Position numbers and translations under genes: made by a program. From NCBI GenBank assembly GCA_964568735.1, contig CAZMRF010000041.1:1-44822 (forward strand): a DNA stretch of 44,822 bases, written 5' to 3'. Of the stretch, positions 7,618 to 14,691 are shown in pieces (the first letter of the stretch is position 1; each line of letters starts with the position of its first letter). Under the pieces are notes generated by a model, which worked only from the letters and a program-made list of their open reading frames with translations, had not been told where the DNA came from and ran no database searches. Origin of the DNA: CAZMRF01 sp964568735 (GTDB lineage Bacteria > Acidobacteriota > Polarisedimenticolia > JACPZX01).

Positions 7618-8094
7618 GTGACAGGAACGTTGCGGCACGCGCGACCCGGGATGATCCAGGCCGGGCTTCGAAGACTTGCGGGCCTCTCGGCCATCGAGTG
7701 GATTCTCCTGGGTCAGCTCATCGTGATGGCAGCGGCCCTCGCCGTGGCGCTTCGCCTCAAGTCCCTCCCGAGGCTCGTCCATCGGCTGACTGACCTCGCG
7801 CGAAGTCCGGTGATCGGCCGCTTGCCTCTCTTCCACCGCCGCCTCCCGGCACAGCGGCTTCACGAGATCGCCGACCTCGCCGCCGCCGTCGTCGCGGGGC
7901 GAGGGCGCTGCCTGCCGCGATCGCTTCTCATCATGTGGCTTGTTCATGCGCGCGGAGGGTCGGCGCGTCTCCTCGTGGGCGCTGAAGTGCGAGACGGTCG
8001 GCCCGGCGGTCATGCCTGGGTCGAGAGCGATCACTGGCCACGCCTCGAGGGGCCCGAAGCGACCCATCGGCTCCCGGTATTCCTGGAGCTTTGA
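7618..8094 (+). CDS. Lasso peptide biosynthesis B2 protein (McjB-type leader peptidase)
   Basis: This 158-residue protein matches the transglutaminase-like cysteine protease (C-terminal McjB domain) that removes the leader from lasso precursors. The catalytic Cys98 lies in GRCLPRSLLIMWL and His132 in GGHAWVE, 34 residues apart, as expected for the family. The third acid is probably Asp138 or Glu144. An N-terminal hydrophobic segment (about 26-46, IEWILLGQLIVMAAA) and LPLFHRRLPAQRLHEIADL are usual for stand-alone B2 proteins. GTG 7618 has a weak GAGAGG upstream; ATG 7651 is an alternative. It lies on the opposite strand from the cyclase and precursor genes, and its last 64 bases overlap the kinase gene tail to tail. 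It would act together with the B1 protein (12604-12918) on the precursor at 10424-10597. Confidence 0.88.
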   Translation: MTGTLRHARPGMIQAGLRRLAGLSAIEWILLGQLIVMAAALAVALRLKSLPRLVHRLTDLARSPVIGRLPLFHRRLPAQRLHEIADLAAAVVAGRGRCLPRSLLIMWLVHARGGSARLLVGAEVRDGRPGGHAWVESDHWPRLEGPEATHRLPVFLEL

Positions 8095-9224
8095 TCCGGT
8101 GAGGTGATCCTCTCCGGCATCCGCGACCCTTCCCTCGCAGTACCGTCTGGTTGCGTCCCCGCTGAGGGTGCTCCGCCGAAGGAGGCCTGGAGCAGGCTGC
8201 TTTCGGCTTCGGAGCGGCCAGTTGGGTCCCGACGTAGCGGCTCGGCTCCGGCATCCTGGAGGCTCCGCACGTCGCTGCGGACCGCCGCAGCCACGGTGGG
8301 GAGCGCTTCGAGATCACGTCGGAAGGTGAGCCGCCGGACGGGGACCTCCTCGGAGAGTCGGGCCAGCCGCTCGAACTCGGCGCGAAGCCTGGCGCGGTCC
8401 GTCGTGTCGAGCCGGAAGAGATACTTGAGGTAGACGAGGAACCTCTCGCTGGATGGGATGGGCGTGATGGAGACTTCTCCGTCGCGGTTCTCCTGCACCC
8501 TCGGATCAAGAAGGTAGACGGCGCGCAGGGGGACCCGACGACTGCACATCCCAAGCACCATGCTCCCCGCGTCCACGCGCCTCTTGTCGCTGTAGTGGGC
8601 GACGGGGCGAGTTCCGGACGCGGCGCCGAAGAGGGACCGAAGCGCGTCGGGCCAGAGCCGGATCCCCGGGTAGCTCGCTTCGGCCATGAATCCGCCGCGC
8701 CCTTCGCGCAGGGGAAGGCAGTCATCAGAGAGCAGCGACCATCCCAGGCGGCAGAGGCACGCTGTCAGAGTAGATTTCCCCCAGCCGGCTTCGCCGAGGA
8801 AGGCGACCCCGAGGTTGCCATCGGCGACCGCGCCGGCGTGGAGGACGAGCCTTCCCCGGTGGCCCAGCGCGAGCGGCAACACCTGATCGAGGAGGAGGTG
8901 CCGGATGGTCTCGTCGGGCGTCCCGGGAACCGGGCGGCACTCGATCCGTCCGCCATCCTCCGAGAGCGTGAAGTCCGCAAGATCGTTGAATCGAAGGAGA
9001 AATCCCGACTCGTCCTTCGCGAAGGAGAGCCACGTCGAGCCATCGGCGTTGAGCGTTCGGTGGTACCAGGAGGGCTCCTCGCCCCTCTGACCGGAAGGGG
9101 AGAGAAGGTGGAAGCTGAAATCCGGCTCCTCGCTGCCATGGGGGAGCAGCTCGGGGAGGGGCACGTTGCTCGCTAGTGTCGATCCGCAGACCGCGTAGGA
9201 GGCCGTCTTTCCGTCAAGCCTCAT
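8031..9224 (-). CDS. HPr-kinase/phosphorylase-like lasso peptide kinase
   Basis: This 397-residue protein is related to the C-terminal domain of HPr kinase. LVLHAGAVA (127-134) precedes the P-loop GEAGWGKST (144-152), then LLSDDC with Asp167-Asp168, and YPGIRLWPDAL. This layout matches kinases of RiPP clusters, such as the paeninodin-cluster enzyme that phosphorylates the C-terminal Ser of its lasso precursor. Here the core ends in Arg-Arg, so the acceptor must be different, for example Ser12 of the tail or a ring Ser/Thr, or the enzyme has a different use. The ATG at 9224 overlaps the methyltransferase stop by four bases (ATGA), so the two are coupled. The C-terminal stretch of about 70 residues is of low complexity and overlaps the B2 gene on the other strand. 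Confidence 0.82.
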   Translation of the reverse strand: MRLDGKTASYAVCGSTLASNVPLPELLPHGSEEPDFSFHLLSPSGQRGEEPSWYHRTLNADGSTWLSFAKDESGFLLRFNDLADFTLSEDGGRIECRPVPGTPDETIRHLLLDQVLPLALGHRGRLVLHAGAVADGNLGVAFLGEAGWGKSTLTACLCRLGWSLLSDDCLPLREGRGGFMAEASYPGIRLWPDALRSLFGAASGTRPVAHYSDKRRVDAGSMVLGMCSRRVPLRAVYLLDPRVQENRDGEVSITPIPSSERFLVYLKYLFRLDTTDRARLRAEFERLARLSEEVPVRRLTFRRDLEALPTVAAAVRSDVRSLQDAGAEPLRRDPTGRSEAESSLLQASFGGAPSAGTQPDGTAREGSRMPERITSPDQSSRNTGSRWVASGPSRRGQ

Positions 9225-10414
9225 CGGCCCCTCTCGCCGGCTTTCGTCCCGGGCAGCCGGCAGCTCCTGCCGACGACCTTCGAGACGAAGGCCGCAGCTT
9301 CCGCGGAATCGCTGAAGAGGCCGGGATGGCGGCGCCGGATCTCCGCCTCGATCTGGACGAGGCTCGTGTGCCCGTCGCACAGGTTCAGGACATCGAGCTG
9401 CGCCTGTCCGAGCGGGCTGAGCGACGGCGCGTGGTCGGGGCGCCGGGCCTGAACCTCTTCGCGTGAAACCAGCATGCCCTTGAAGGTGGAATGCTCGAAG
9501 CGGATCGTGCTCGACTCGCCTGCGGCCCCGCGCGGCCCGCCGCTCCTCGCCACCTCGACGCTCCAGGTGACCAGGTCGATGGGCTGGATCTGCATGCGGA
9601 TCCTGACCCGATCTCTCTCCGAGACCTCGATGGGTCTGCCGATGGGGAAGAAAGCCTGGGGCCGGTCGATGGCATCGGAATCCTCGGGTGAATTGGAGAT
9701 GACGACGCCCGGCGATAGGAGTGCCCGGCACCAGCCGCCGATGCCGTGGAGCATGCCGGGCCGCCGGATCTCGATCTCGGCTTCGACGCGCACCCGTTCG
9801 CCGTCGGGCCCGCCGAGCGCAATCGATCCGGCGCGCGAGCCGTCACCCAAAAGCTCCTGGCGGCCGAGCCTCACGAGAAAGCACGTATTCTCAGCCCTGC
9901 TCCGTACCGGCTTGAGGTCGAAGCCTCCGTGCCGGGTGCTCCAGAAGCCGACCTGGTCCCACGAGGCCTGCGAGTCGACGGGAGCGAGGTACAGATCGAG
10001 CGAGGAGGGCATGAGCCTGCCCTGCGGCTTGAGGAACCTCCGCTTCGCGTCCTGGAAGAAGGCGATGAGTCCCGCCTCGTGGCCCAGGAAACCCACCTGG
10101 TCGGCGACGACCAGATCGACCTTCTCCGGAAGGTCGATCTGCGTGGACATCCCCTGGATGAAGACCATGCGCCCGCCGAAGCCGTTCAGCTCCGCGATCT
10201 CCCGCGCCAGCTCGATGATCCCGCCTCGATCCACGGAGTAGACGCGGCGGGCGCCGGCCCGGCACGCGAGGAGTCCCAGAAGGCCCGTGCCCGTCCCGAG
10301 GTCGAGTACGGCGCTGCCTGGAGCGAGGCTCTCCTCGAGCGCCCTGCGGTAGCCGTTCATCCGGCTCGCGTCGGCGAGGTAGCGGCGGTGCTCTTCCAGG
10401 ACGTGATGCAGCAT
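9221..10414 (-). CDS. PRMT-fold SAM methyltransferase with C-terminal PqqD-like domain
   Basis: This is a 397-residue two-part protein. Residues 1-310 resemble protein arginine methyltransferases: an N-terminal H-x-x-Y-L-A-D-x-x-R-x-x-x-Y helix (9-22), SAM motif VLDLGTGTG (36-44), acidic VDRGG (61-65), then DLVVADQVGF in place of the 'double-E' loop, and a beta-rich second half. Aligned with PRMT1 without gaps, the first loop Glu is Asp and the second is shifted by one, so Arg-directed activity is not assured. Residues of about 333-385 (LGQAQLDVLNLCDGHTSLVQ onwards) look like a PqqD/RRE winged helix, the leader-binding module of RiPP enzymes. The gene begins nine bases after the precursor stop and overlaps the kinase start. 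It probably methylates the precursor or lasso peptide; the C-terminal Arg16-Arg17 of the core are the obvious candidate sites. Confidence 0.78.
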   Translation of the reverse strand: MLHHVLEEHRRYLADASRMNGYRRALEESLAPGSAVLDLGTGTGLLGLLACRAGARRVYSVDRGGIIELAREIAELNGFGGRMVFIQGMSTQIDLPEKVDLVVADQVGFLGHEAGLIAFFQDAKRRFLKPQGRLMPSSLDLYLAPVDSQASWDQVGFWSTRHGGFDLKPVRSRAENTCFLVRLGRQELLGDGSRAGSIALGGPDGERVRVEAEIEIRRPGMLHGIGGWCRALLSPGVVISNSPEDSDAIDRPQAFFPIGRPIEVSERDRVRIRMQIQPIDLVTWSVEVARSGGPRGAAGESSTIRFEHSTFKGMLVSREEVQARRPDHAPSLSPLGQAQLDVLNLCDGHTSLVQIEAEIRRRHPGLFSDSAEAAAFVSKVVGRSCRLPGTKAGERGR

Positions 10415-10423
10415 GTTCGGGGC

Positions 10424-10597
10424 TCAGCGCCTCATCATGTTCGAGCCATGGTCGGGAGAATTGGACTTCGTCCCGCCCTCGGTGAGCTTGACGATGTTGC
10501 CGTACTCCACCAGCTCGGGAGAGGCCCAGGCCCGCTTGCGGCCTCGCGCCTGATCCTCTCTGGTTTCGCTCTCGTCGTGCCCGCTGTGCTTCTTCAC
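10424..10597 (-). CDS. Lasso peptide precursor
   Basis: This small gene of 57 codons starts at GTG 10597 with AAAAGGAG five bases upstream. The leader has 40 residues. Its second half reads WASPELVEYGNIVKLTE (24-40) and fits the lasso leader pattern aromatic-x2-P-x-L-x3-G-x5-T: Trp24, Pro27, Leu29, Gly33, Thr39, with Trp replacing the common Tyr. Thr39 is the penultimate leader residue required by B2-type peptidases. The predicted core is GGTKSNSPDHGSNMMRR (41-57). Gly1 and Asp9 give a nine-residue ring; the tail is HGSNMMRR, with Met-Met or Arg residues as possible plugs. It lies 37 bases after the cyclase gene and nine before the methyltransferase gene on the same strand, the expected place for the A gene. 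The modified peptide's activity is unknown. Confidence 0.92.
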   Translation of the reverse strand: MKKHSGHDESETREDQARGRKRAWASPELVEYGNIVKLTEGGTKSNSPDHGSNMMRR

Positions 10598-10634
10598 AAG
10601 TGCTCCTTTTCGGTATTCAGCGCGGGGAACCGAT

Positions 10635-12584
10635 TCACCCCCGCAGTGCTCCGGTCAGAACCGGTTCCCGGCCCACCGGGATGGAGGCCGGAGCCTCCGC
10701 AGTGGCCGTCCGTAGCCAGAGATCGATTCCGTGGATCATCCAGAGCGGCCAGCAGGATCCGGCCTCCGGGGCCTTCATGGCGCGCAGGCGGTTCAACTCA
10801 TCGAACATCCGTTTGACGACGATCCCGTCGATCCAGCCCCGTCCCGCGGCTGCCAGCCCGGCGAAGGCCTCAGCACCCCCGACCTCGTGGAGCGCGCCGG
10901 CGAAGACATCCGAGAACTCGGCCTTGCCTGGCCGTCGGAGGAGATCCGGAGGCAGGATGGGCTCCATGGCCCTGCGCAGGATCCACTTGTGCATGCCCGG
11001 CCGGCAACGCTGCTCTTCGGGGATCGCAAAGGCGAACTCCACCACCCTGCGATCGTGAAAGGGGTGCCGTTGCTCGACGCCTGCCCGGGCCGCCAGTCTG
11101 TCCTCCATCTCCAGCCCATGACTCAGGCCGCCGTCTTCGAGCGTCGCCTGCAGCTCGGCGCGGGCGAAGGACCTGAAAGGCCCTCTCACGATCTCGTGCC
11201 GGATCCTGCCTTCGAGATCGATGCGCCGCGCGAAGGCGCTATCCACCCAGGCCGGGACGGCGCTCCGTCCCATCATGGCACGGGCCGCCTCGCGAAGCTT
11301 CACCGGAGCGAGCGGCCAGAGCCCGTACTTGATGATGGCAGAGCGACGGCTTCCGGGAACGGCGGCAAGGGCCTCGTCGCTTCCGGCTCGGCGCAGCAGA
11401 TCGCCAAGCCTGAGCTTTCGCAGGAGGTCAGCGTAGTGCCACCTCGAGCCCGAGAACCACTCGTCACCGCCATAGCCGGTCAGGACGACGCGAATGCCTT
11501 GCTCTTTCGCGGCCCCGAGGAGCGCGAGCGTGGAACCGTCGTCCGGGTAGCCGGGGAAGTCCAGATGCGTGCGGGCCTGCTCCGCGTACCAGGTGCTCCC
11601 CTGCTGCTGCGCGGGCAGCAGATGGGACACGAGATCCCGTCCATCGACCACGGTGCGAATCCAGGGGCTCTCGTCACAGCCCAGGCCCGGATAGGTCTGT
11701 GAGAACGTCTCGAGGGCCGGATGGCCGGGCCGTTCTTCACGACGGAGAGCCTCGGCCACGCAAGTGACCGAGGAGGAGTCGAGCCCTCCGCTCAGCATGA
11801 CGCCCACCGGAGCCGTGCTGCGAAGACGACATCTCACGGCCTCACGCAGCAGGTCGCGGAGATGCTCCGCGTAGTCCCCCTCTTCTCCATACCGGATCTC
11901 GCGGCCCGGGTCGATGTTCCAGTATCGCCACATGCGCATGCGGCCGCTGGAGACCTCGATGACGTGGGCCGGGGGGAGACGGAAGACGTTCCGGTAGAGC
12001 GTCTCCTCCTGGCTTCGCACGGCGCAGGCCAGGTACTCGCCGATCATCCCTTCATTGAGATCATCTCCGGATACCGAGGCGGGGAGCACCTGTCTGAGAG
12101 ATGAGCCGCAGCAAAAGTCCTTCCCGCTCGACCTGTAATAGAGCGGCGCGACGCCCAGGGGATCCCGCGCGCAGAGGAGGACATGCCTCCGGCGATCCCA
12201 GATCACGAACGCGAAGTCGCCGAGCAGGCTCGAGAGGAAGGTGTGCCCGCGCTGGAGGTAGGACTTCAGGATCGTTTCGGCGTCGGACGCCGTGCGCAGA
12301 CGGACGTTACGACCATCGAGGTGCGCGGCCATCTCGTCCTTGTTGTCCAGCCGGCCTGCGAACGCGAGGCAGACCTCGCGCGCTTCATCCCAGAGGGGTT
12401 GGACTTCGGAGTCGTGGGAATCGTGCGAGGTGCGGAAGAGGGCGTGGCCTATTCCGGCAGGGCCGTCGAGGGCGATCCCTCGGCCGTCGGGTCCACGATC
12501 GGCGATGCAGGCGAGCATCTCTGCGAGCGGCTCGCGCTCGGCGGGCCTGCCGTCCAGGTTGAGGATGGCCGCGAGTCCGCTCAT
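10635..12584 (-). CDS. Lasso cyclase, asparagine-synthetase homologue (McjC-type)
   Basis: This 649-residue protein is a class B asparagine synthetase relative that adenylates the ring acid (Asp9 here) and closes the macrolactam with the N-terminal amine of the cut core. It has an N-terminal glutaminase-like fold (1-215; RGPDGRG at 30-36, GDFAFVIWD near 122-130) but begins Met-Ser-Gly, so the Cys nucleophile needed for glutamine hydrolysis is missing, as in other lasso cyclases. The ATP-pyrophosphatase loop is SGGLDSS (265-271), with VLTGYGGDEWFSG and RHPFHDRRVVEF further on. It follows B1 by 19 bases and precedes the precursor gene by 37, so B1, cyclase, precursor, methyltransferase and kinase form one operon on the minus strand. 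A true asparagine synthetase is unlikely given Ser2 and the context. Confidence 0.92.
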   Translation of the reverse strand: MSGLAAILNLDGRPAEREPLAEMLACIADRGPDGRGIALDGPAGIGHALFRTSHDSHDSEVQPLWDEAREVCLAFAGRLDNKDEMAAHLDGRNVRLRTASDAETILKSYLQRGHTFLSSLLGDFAFVIWDRRRHVLLCARDPLGVAPLYYRSSGKDFCCGSSLRQVLPASVSGDDLNEGMIGEYLACAVRSQEETLYRNVFRLPPAHVIEVSSGRMRMWRYWNIDPGREIRYGEEGDYAEHLRDLLREAVRCRLRSTAPVGVMLSGGLDSSSVTCVAEALRREERPGHPALETFSQTYPGLGCDESPWIRTVVDGRDLVSHLLPAQQQGSTWYAEQARTHLDFPGYPDDGSTLALLGAAKEQGIRVVLTGYGGDEWFSGSRWHYADLLRKLRLGDLLRRAGSDEALAAVPGSRRSAIIKYGLWPLAPVKLREAARAMMGRSAVPAWVDSAFARRIDLEGRIRHEIVRGPFRSFARAELQATLEDGGLSHGLEMEDRLAARAGVEQRHPFHDRRVVEFAFAIPEEQRCRPGMHKWILRRAMEPILPPDLLRRPGKAEFSDVFAGALHEVGGAEAFAGLAAAGRGWIDGIVVKRMFDELNRLRAMKAPEAGSCWPLWMIHGIDLWLRTATAEAPASIPVGREPVLTGALRG

Positions 12585-12603
12585 TCCCTGGGAGCGGTCC
12601 GAT

Positions 12604-12918
12604 TCATGGCTCGAGGCACGAGGCGGGAGTCGTGTCGGCCTCCGACTCGATCCGGACGAGGCCTTTCGCGGAGAGGGTAGCGACCAGATCCTCCACCTCC
12701 CGCCGCAAGCGGGACTCCTCGACGTCGTACTCCTCGAGGAGGGCCGCGATGATCTCTTCCGTCGTGGCCCGCTCTTCGAGCATGTGCCAGACGCGGGTGC
12801 CGGCCTCGTTGAGGCCGAAGTAGGTCCCGGTTTCCAGATCGAGGATCATGGCCTCGCCGGCCAGGTCCCTCGCGACGACGTCCTGCGCGATCGAGATCCT
12901 CGTGGGCATGGGCTCCAT
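12604..12918 (-). CDS. Lasso peptide B1 protein (PqqD-family leader-binding RRE)
   Basis: This 104-residue protein belongs to the PqqD family (RiPP recognition element). The characteristic elements are EAMILDLETGTYFGLNEAGT (22-41), then RVWHMLEERATTEEIIAALLEEYDVEESRL with a predicted winged helix, and DLVATLSAKGLV near 78-89. In lasso clusters with split B proteins it binds the leader (the W-x2-P-x-L-x3-G stretch) and delivers it to the B2 protease. It is the first gene of the minus-strand operon; the cyclase starts 19 bases after its stop. ATG 12918 and ATG 12909 are both possible starts, and neither has a strong ribosome site. No clear promoter is visible in the 230 bases upstream. Confidence 0.88.
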   Translation of the reverse strand: MEPMPTRISIAQDVVARDLAGEAMILDLETGTYFGLNEAGTRVWHMLEERATTEEIIAALLEEYDVEESRLRREVEDLVATLSAKGLVRIESEADTTPASCLEP

Positions 12919-13151
12919 CCCCGGGGGGGCCGGCCAGGCGGACCACCCCCGTCAGCAAACCGACAGCATGTGCCGGCCATTGTCGGCTCTTTCTCCACCG
13001 GGCACGTCCCGTGCCGCAGAAGGCCGCCGGACGGGGCCTCCCGAGCGCTCGCGGCCCGGCGTGCTGGGCACGCGGGAAGCTGCAAGTTCCAGACCACGGA
13101 AGCGGCCGCTCATGTAGGATTGCCGCTCTCAGTGGAGATGCCGCCAGATCG

Positions 13152-14615
13152 ATGCGCACGGTCATCCTATTCTTCGCAGTGCTCCTCTCCTGCTCGAACA
13201 TTGGCGGCGAGCAAGCACAGATCGTCGCGGCCATCCACGTCCACTCGCGATTCAGCAACGGCGATCTCTCCATCGAGGAGCTGGCGCGCCTGGCCGAGGG
13301 GAGGCGCGTGGACCTCCTGGTCGTCACGGATTCGCTCCTGACGAAGGTGAGCTATGGGATCTGGCCGCTCGACCGTATCGGCATCCCCGGCCTGAACACC
13401 TTCGCGCGCCCCTCCGTCCTCGATCATGGGATGGACCGCTACCTCGAGGAGATCCGCTCCGCCCAGGCGAGTCACCCCGATCTCGTCATCCTTCCCGGGG
13501 TCGAGGTGGCTCCATCCTGGCACTGGGAAGGATCGCCCTGGAGCGGCCTCGCGCTCCATGGATTCGACCACCACCTGATCGTCTTCGGCTTGAGCGGGAC
13601 CGACCTGGTCGATCTCCCGGTCACCGGGAACGAGAGGTGGACGAACACGGATCTGCGCTGGAGCCGTGTCAGTCTTCCTCTCGCGACGCTCGCAGGGGGC
13701 GTCGCATTGCTGTGGGCGGGCGTGCTGCGCTCCAGGGTGCGGGGCCCCACGTCGAAGCCGCCCCTCAGGGGGATCGGCGTGGCTCTACTTCTCGCGGGCA
13801 GCCTGGTGGCATGGAACAACTACCCCTTCGGTCAGATCTCCGATCCTTCATCGGGGCGGAGCGATGTCGCTCCTGACCAGACGTTGATCGACTGGGTAGC
13901 TGCGCGAGGGGGTGTCGTCTACTGGAGCTACCCGGAGGCGAAGGCCGGACGCGTGACGTCGGGGGGCGCCACGATGGTGAGCACGGCACATCCCGAAGAC
14001 CTCCTCGACACGCAGGGATATCACGGCTTCGAGGGCCTCTACGGAGACGAGATCAAGGCGACCGCTCCCGGGGCCATCTGGGATCGCGCCCTCATCGAGT
14101 ATCTCGAAGGCCGCAGAGCCAGGGCGCCCTTCGTCGTCACGGGCATCGATTATCACGGACCGAAGAAGGGGGGCGATGGCTGGGACGAGATCGACGGCGG
14201 CCGCACGATGGTCCTCATGGAGGAGAGATCGCCGGAGGCGGCGCTCGACGCTCTCAGGGATGGCCATGCCTACGCGACGTTCCAGGCTTTCCCGCAGAAG
14301 TGGCGCCTCGACGAGTTCGCCGTCACGACGGCCGATGGGACGAGCGCGACGCACGGAGAGAGGGTCTCCGGCCCGTCGCCCGTGACGCTCTCGTGGAAGA
14401 TGGGCTGGATCGATGAGACCCCGGAGGCTCCCGTCTCCTTTCGCTTCGACCTGATCCGCAACGGCGAAGTGATCGAGAGCTTCACGAGCCCGCTCCCGAT
14501 CCAGGGGAGAATCGTCCAGGAGCTACCCCGGGGCGAGTACTACTTCAGGGCGATGGCCGACGCACACCGCCTGAACAGGCTCGTCACGAACCCCGTCTTC
14601 GTCACGGTGGAGTGA
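13152..14615 (+). CDS. PHP-domain putative lipoprotein
   Basis: This 487-residue protein begins with a lipoprotein signal (hydrophobic VILFFAVLLSC, lipidated Cys14). A PHP metal-dependent hydrolase domain follows: IHVHSRFSNG with His29 and His31, DLLVVTD, LPGVEVAP, and a later GIDYHGPKKGG. Two hydrophobic segments near residues 175-195 and 205-220 interrupt the domain (LPLATLAGGVALLWAGVL and GVALLLAGSLVAW), which suggests the middle of the protein crosses or touches the membrane. The C-terminal 110 residues look like a beta-sandwich. PHP domains hydrolyse phosphoesters using bound metals, but this extracytoplasmic subgroup has no known substrate. The start is placed at the ATG before the signal peptide. 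It is divergent from the lasso operon and not clearly part of it. Confidence 0.72.
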   Translation: MRTVILFFAVLLSCSNIGGEQAQIVAAIHVHSRFSNGDLSIEELARLAEGRRVDLLVVTDSLLTKVSYGIWPLDRIGIPGLNTFARPSVLDHGMDRYLEEIRSAQASHPDLVILPGVEVAPSWHWEGSPWSGLALHGFDHHLIVFGLSGTDLVDLPVTGNERWTNTDLRWSRVSLPLATLAGGVALLWAGVLRSRVRGPTSKPPLRGIGVALLLAGSLVAWNNYPFGQISDPSSGRSDVAPDQTLIDWVAARGGVVYWSYPEAKAGRVTSGGATMVSTAHPEDLLDTQGYHGFEGLYGDEIKATAPGAIWDRALIEYLEGRRARAPFVVTGIDYHGPKKGGDGWDEIDGGRTMVLMEERSPEAALDALRDGHAYATFQAFPQKWRLDEFAVTTADGTSATHGERVSGPSPVTLSWKMGWIDETPEAPVSFRFDLIRNGEVIESFTSPLPIQGRIVQELPRGEYYFRAMADAHRLNRLVTNPVFVTVE

Positions 14616-14691
14616 GCCTCCAGCGGGGGTTTCCCTGGGAGAGGCCGCGAACCCGAGTTGCGAGCACCGCGCGCTCGAGCGGCTCCGATGG

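Noticed and set aside
9746..10816. 356-codon plus-strand frame spanning the precursor region
   Set aside because: It runs antisense through methyltransferase, precursor and cyclase ends, with no domain and no ribosome site.
12950..13113. Small minus-strand frame upstream of the B1 gene as a second lasso precursor
   Set aside because: It lacks the leader pattern and any Gly/Asp-Glu core spacing; the gene at 10424-10597 fits fully.
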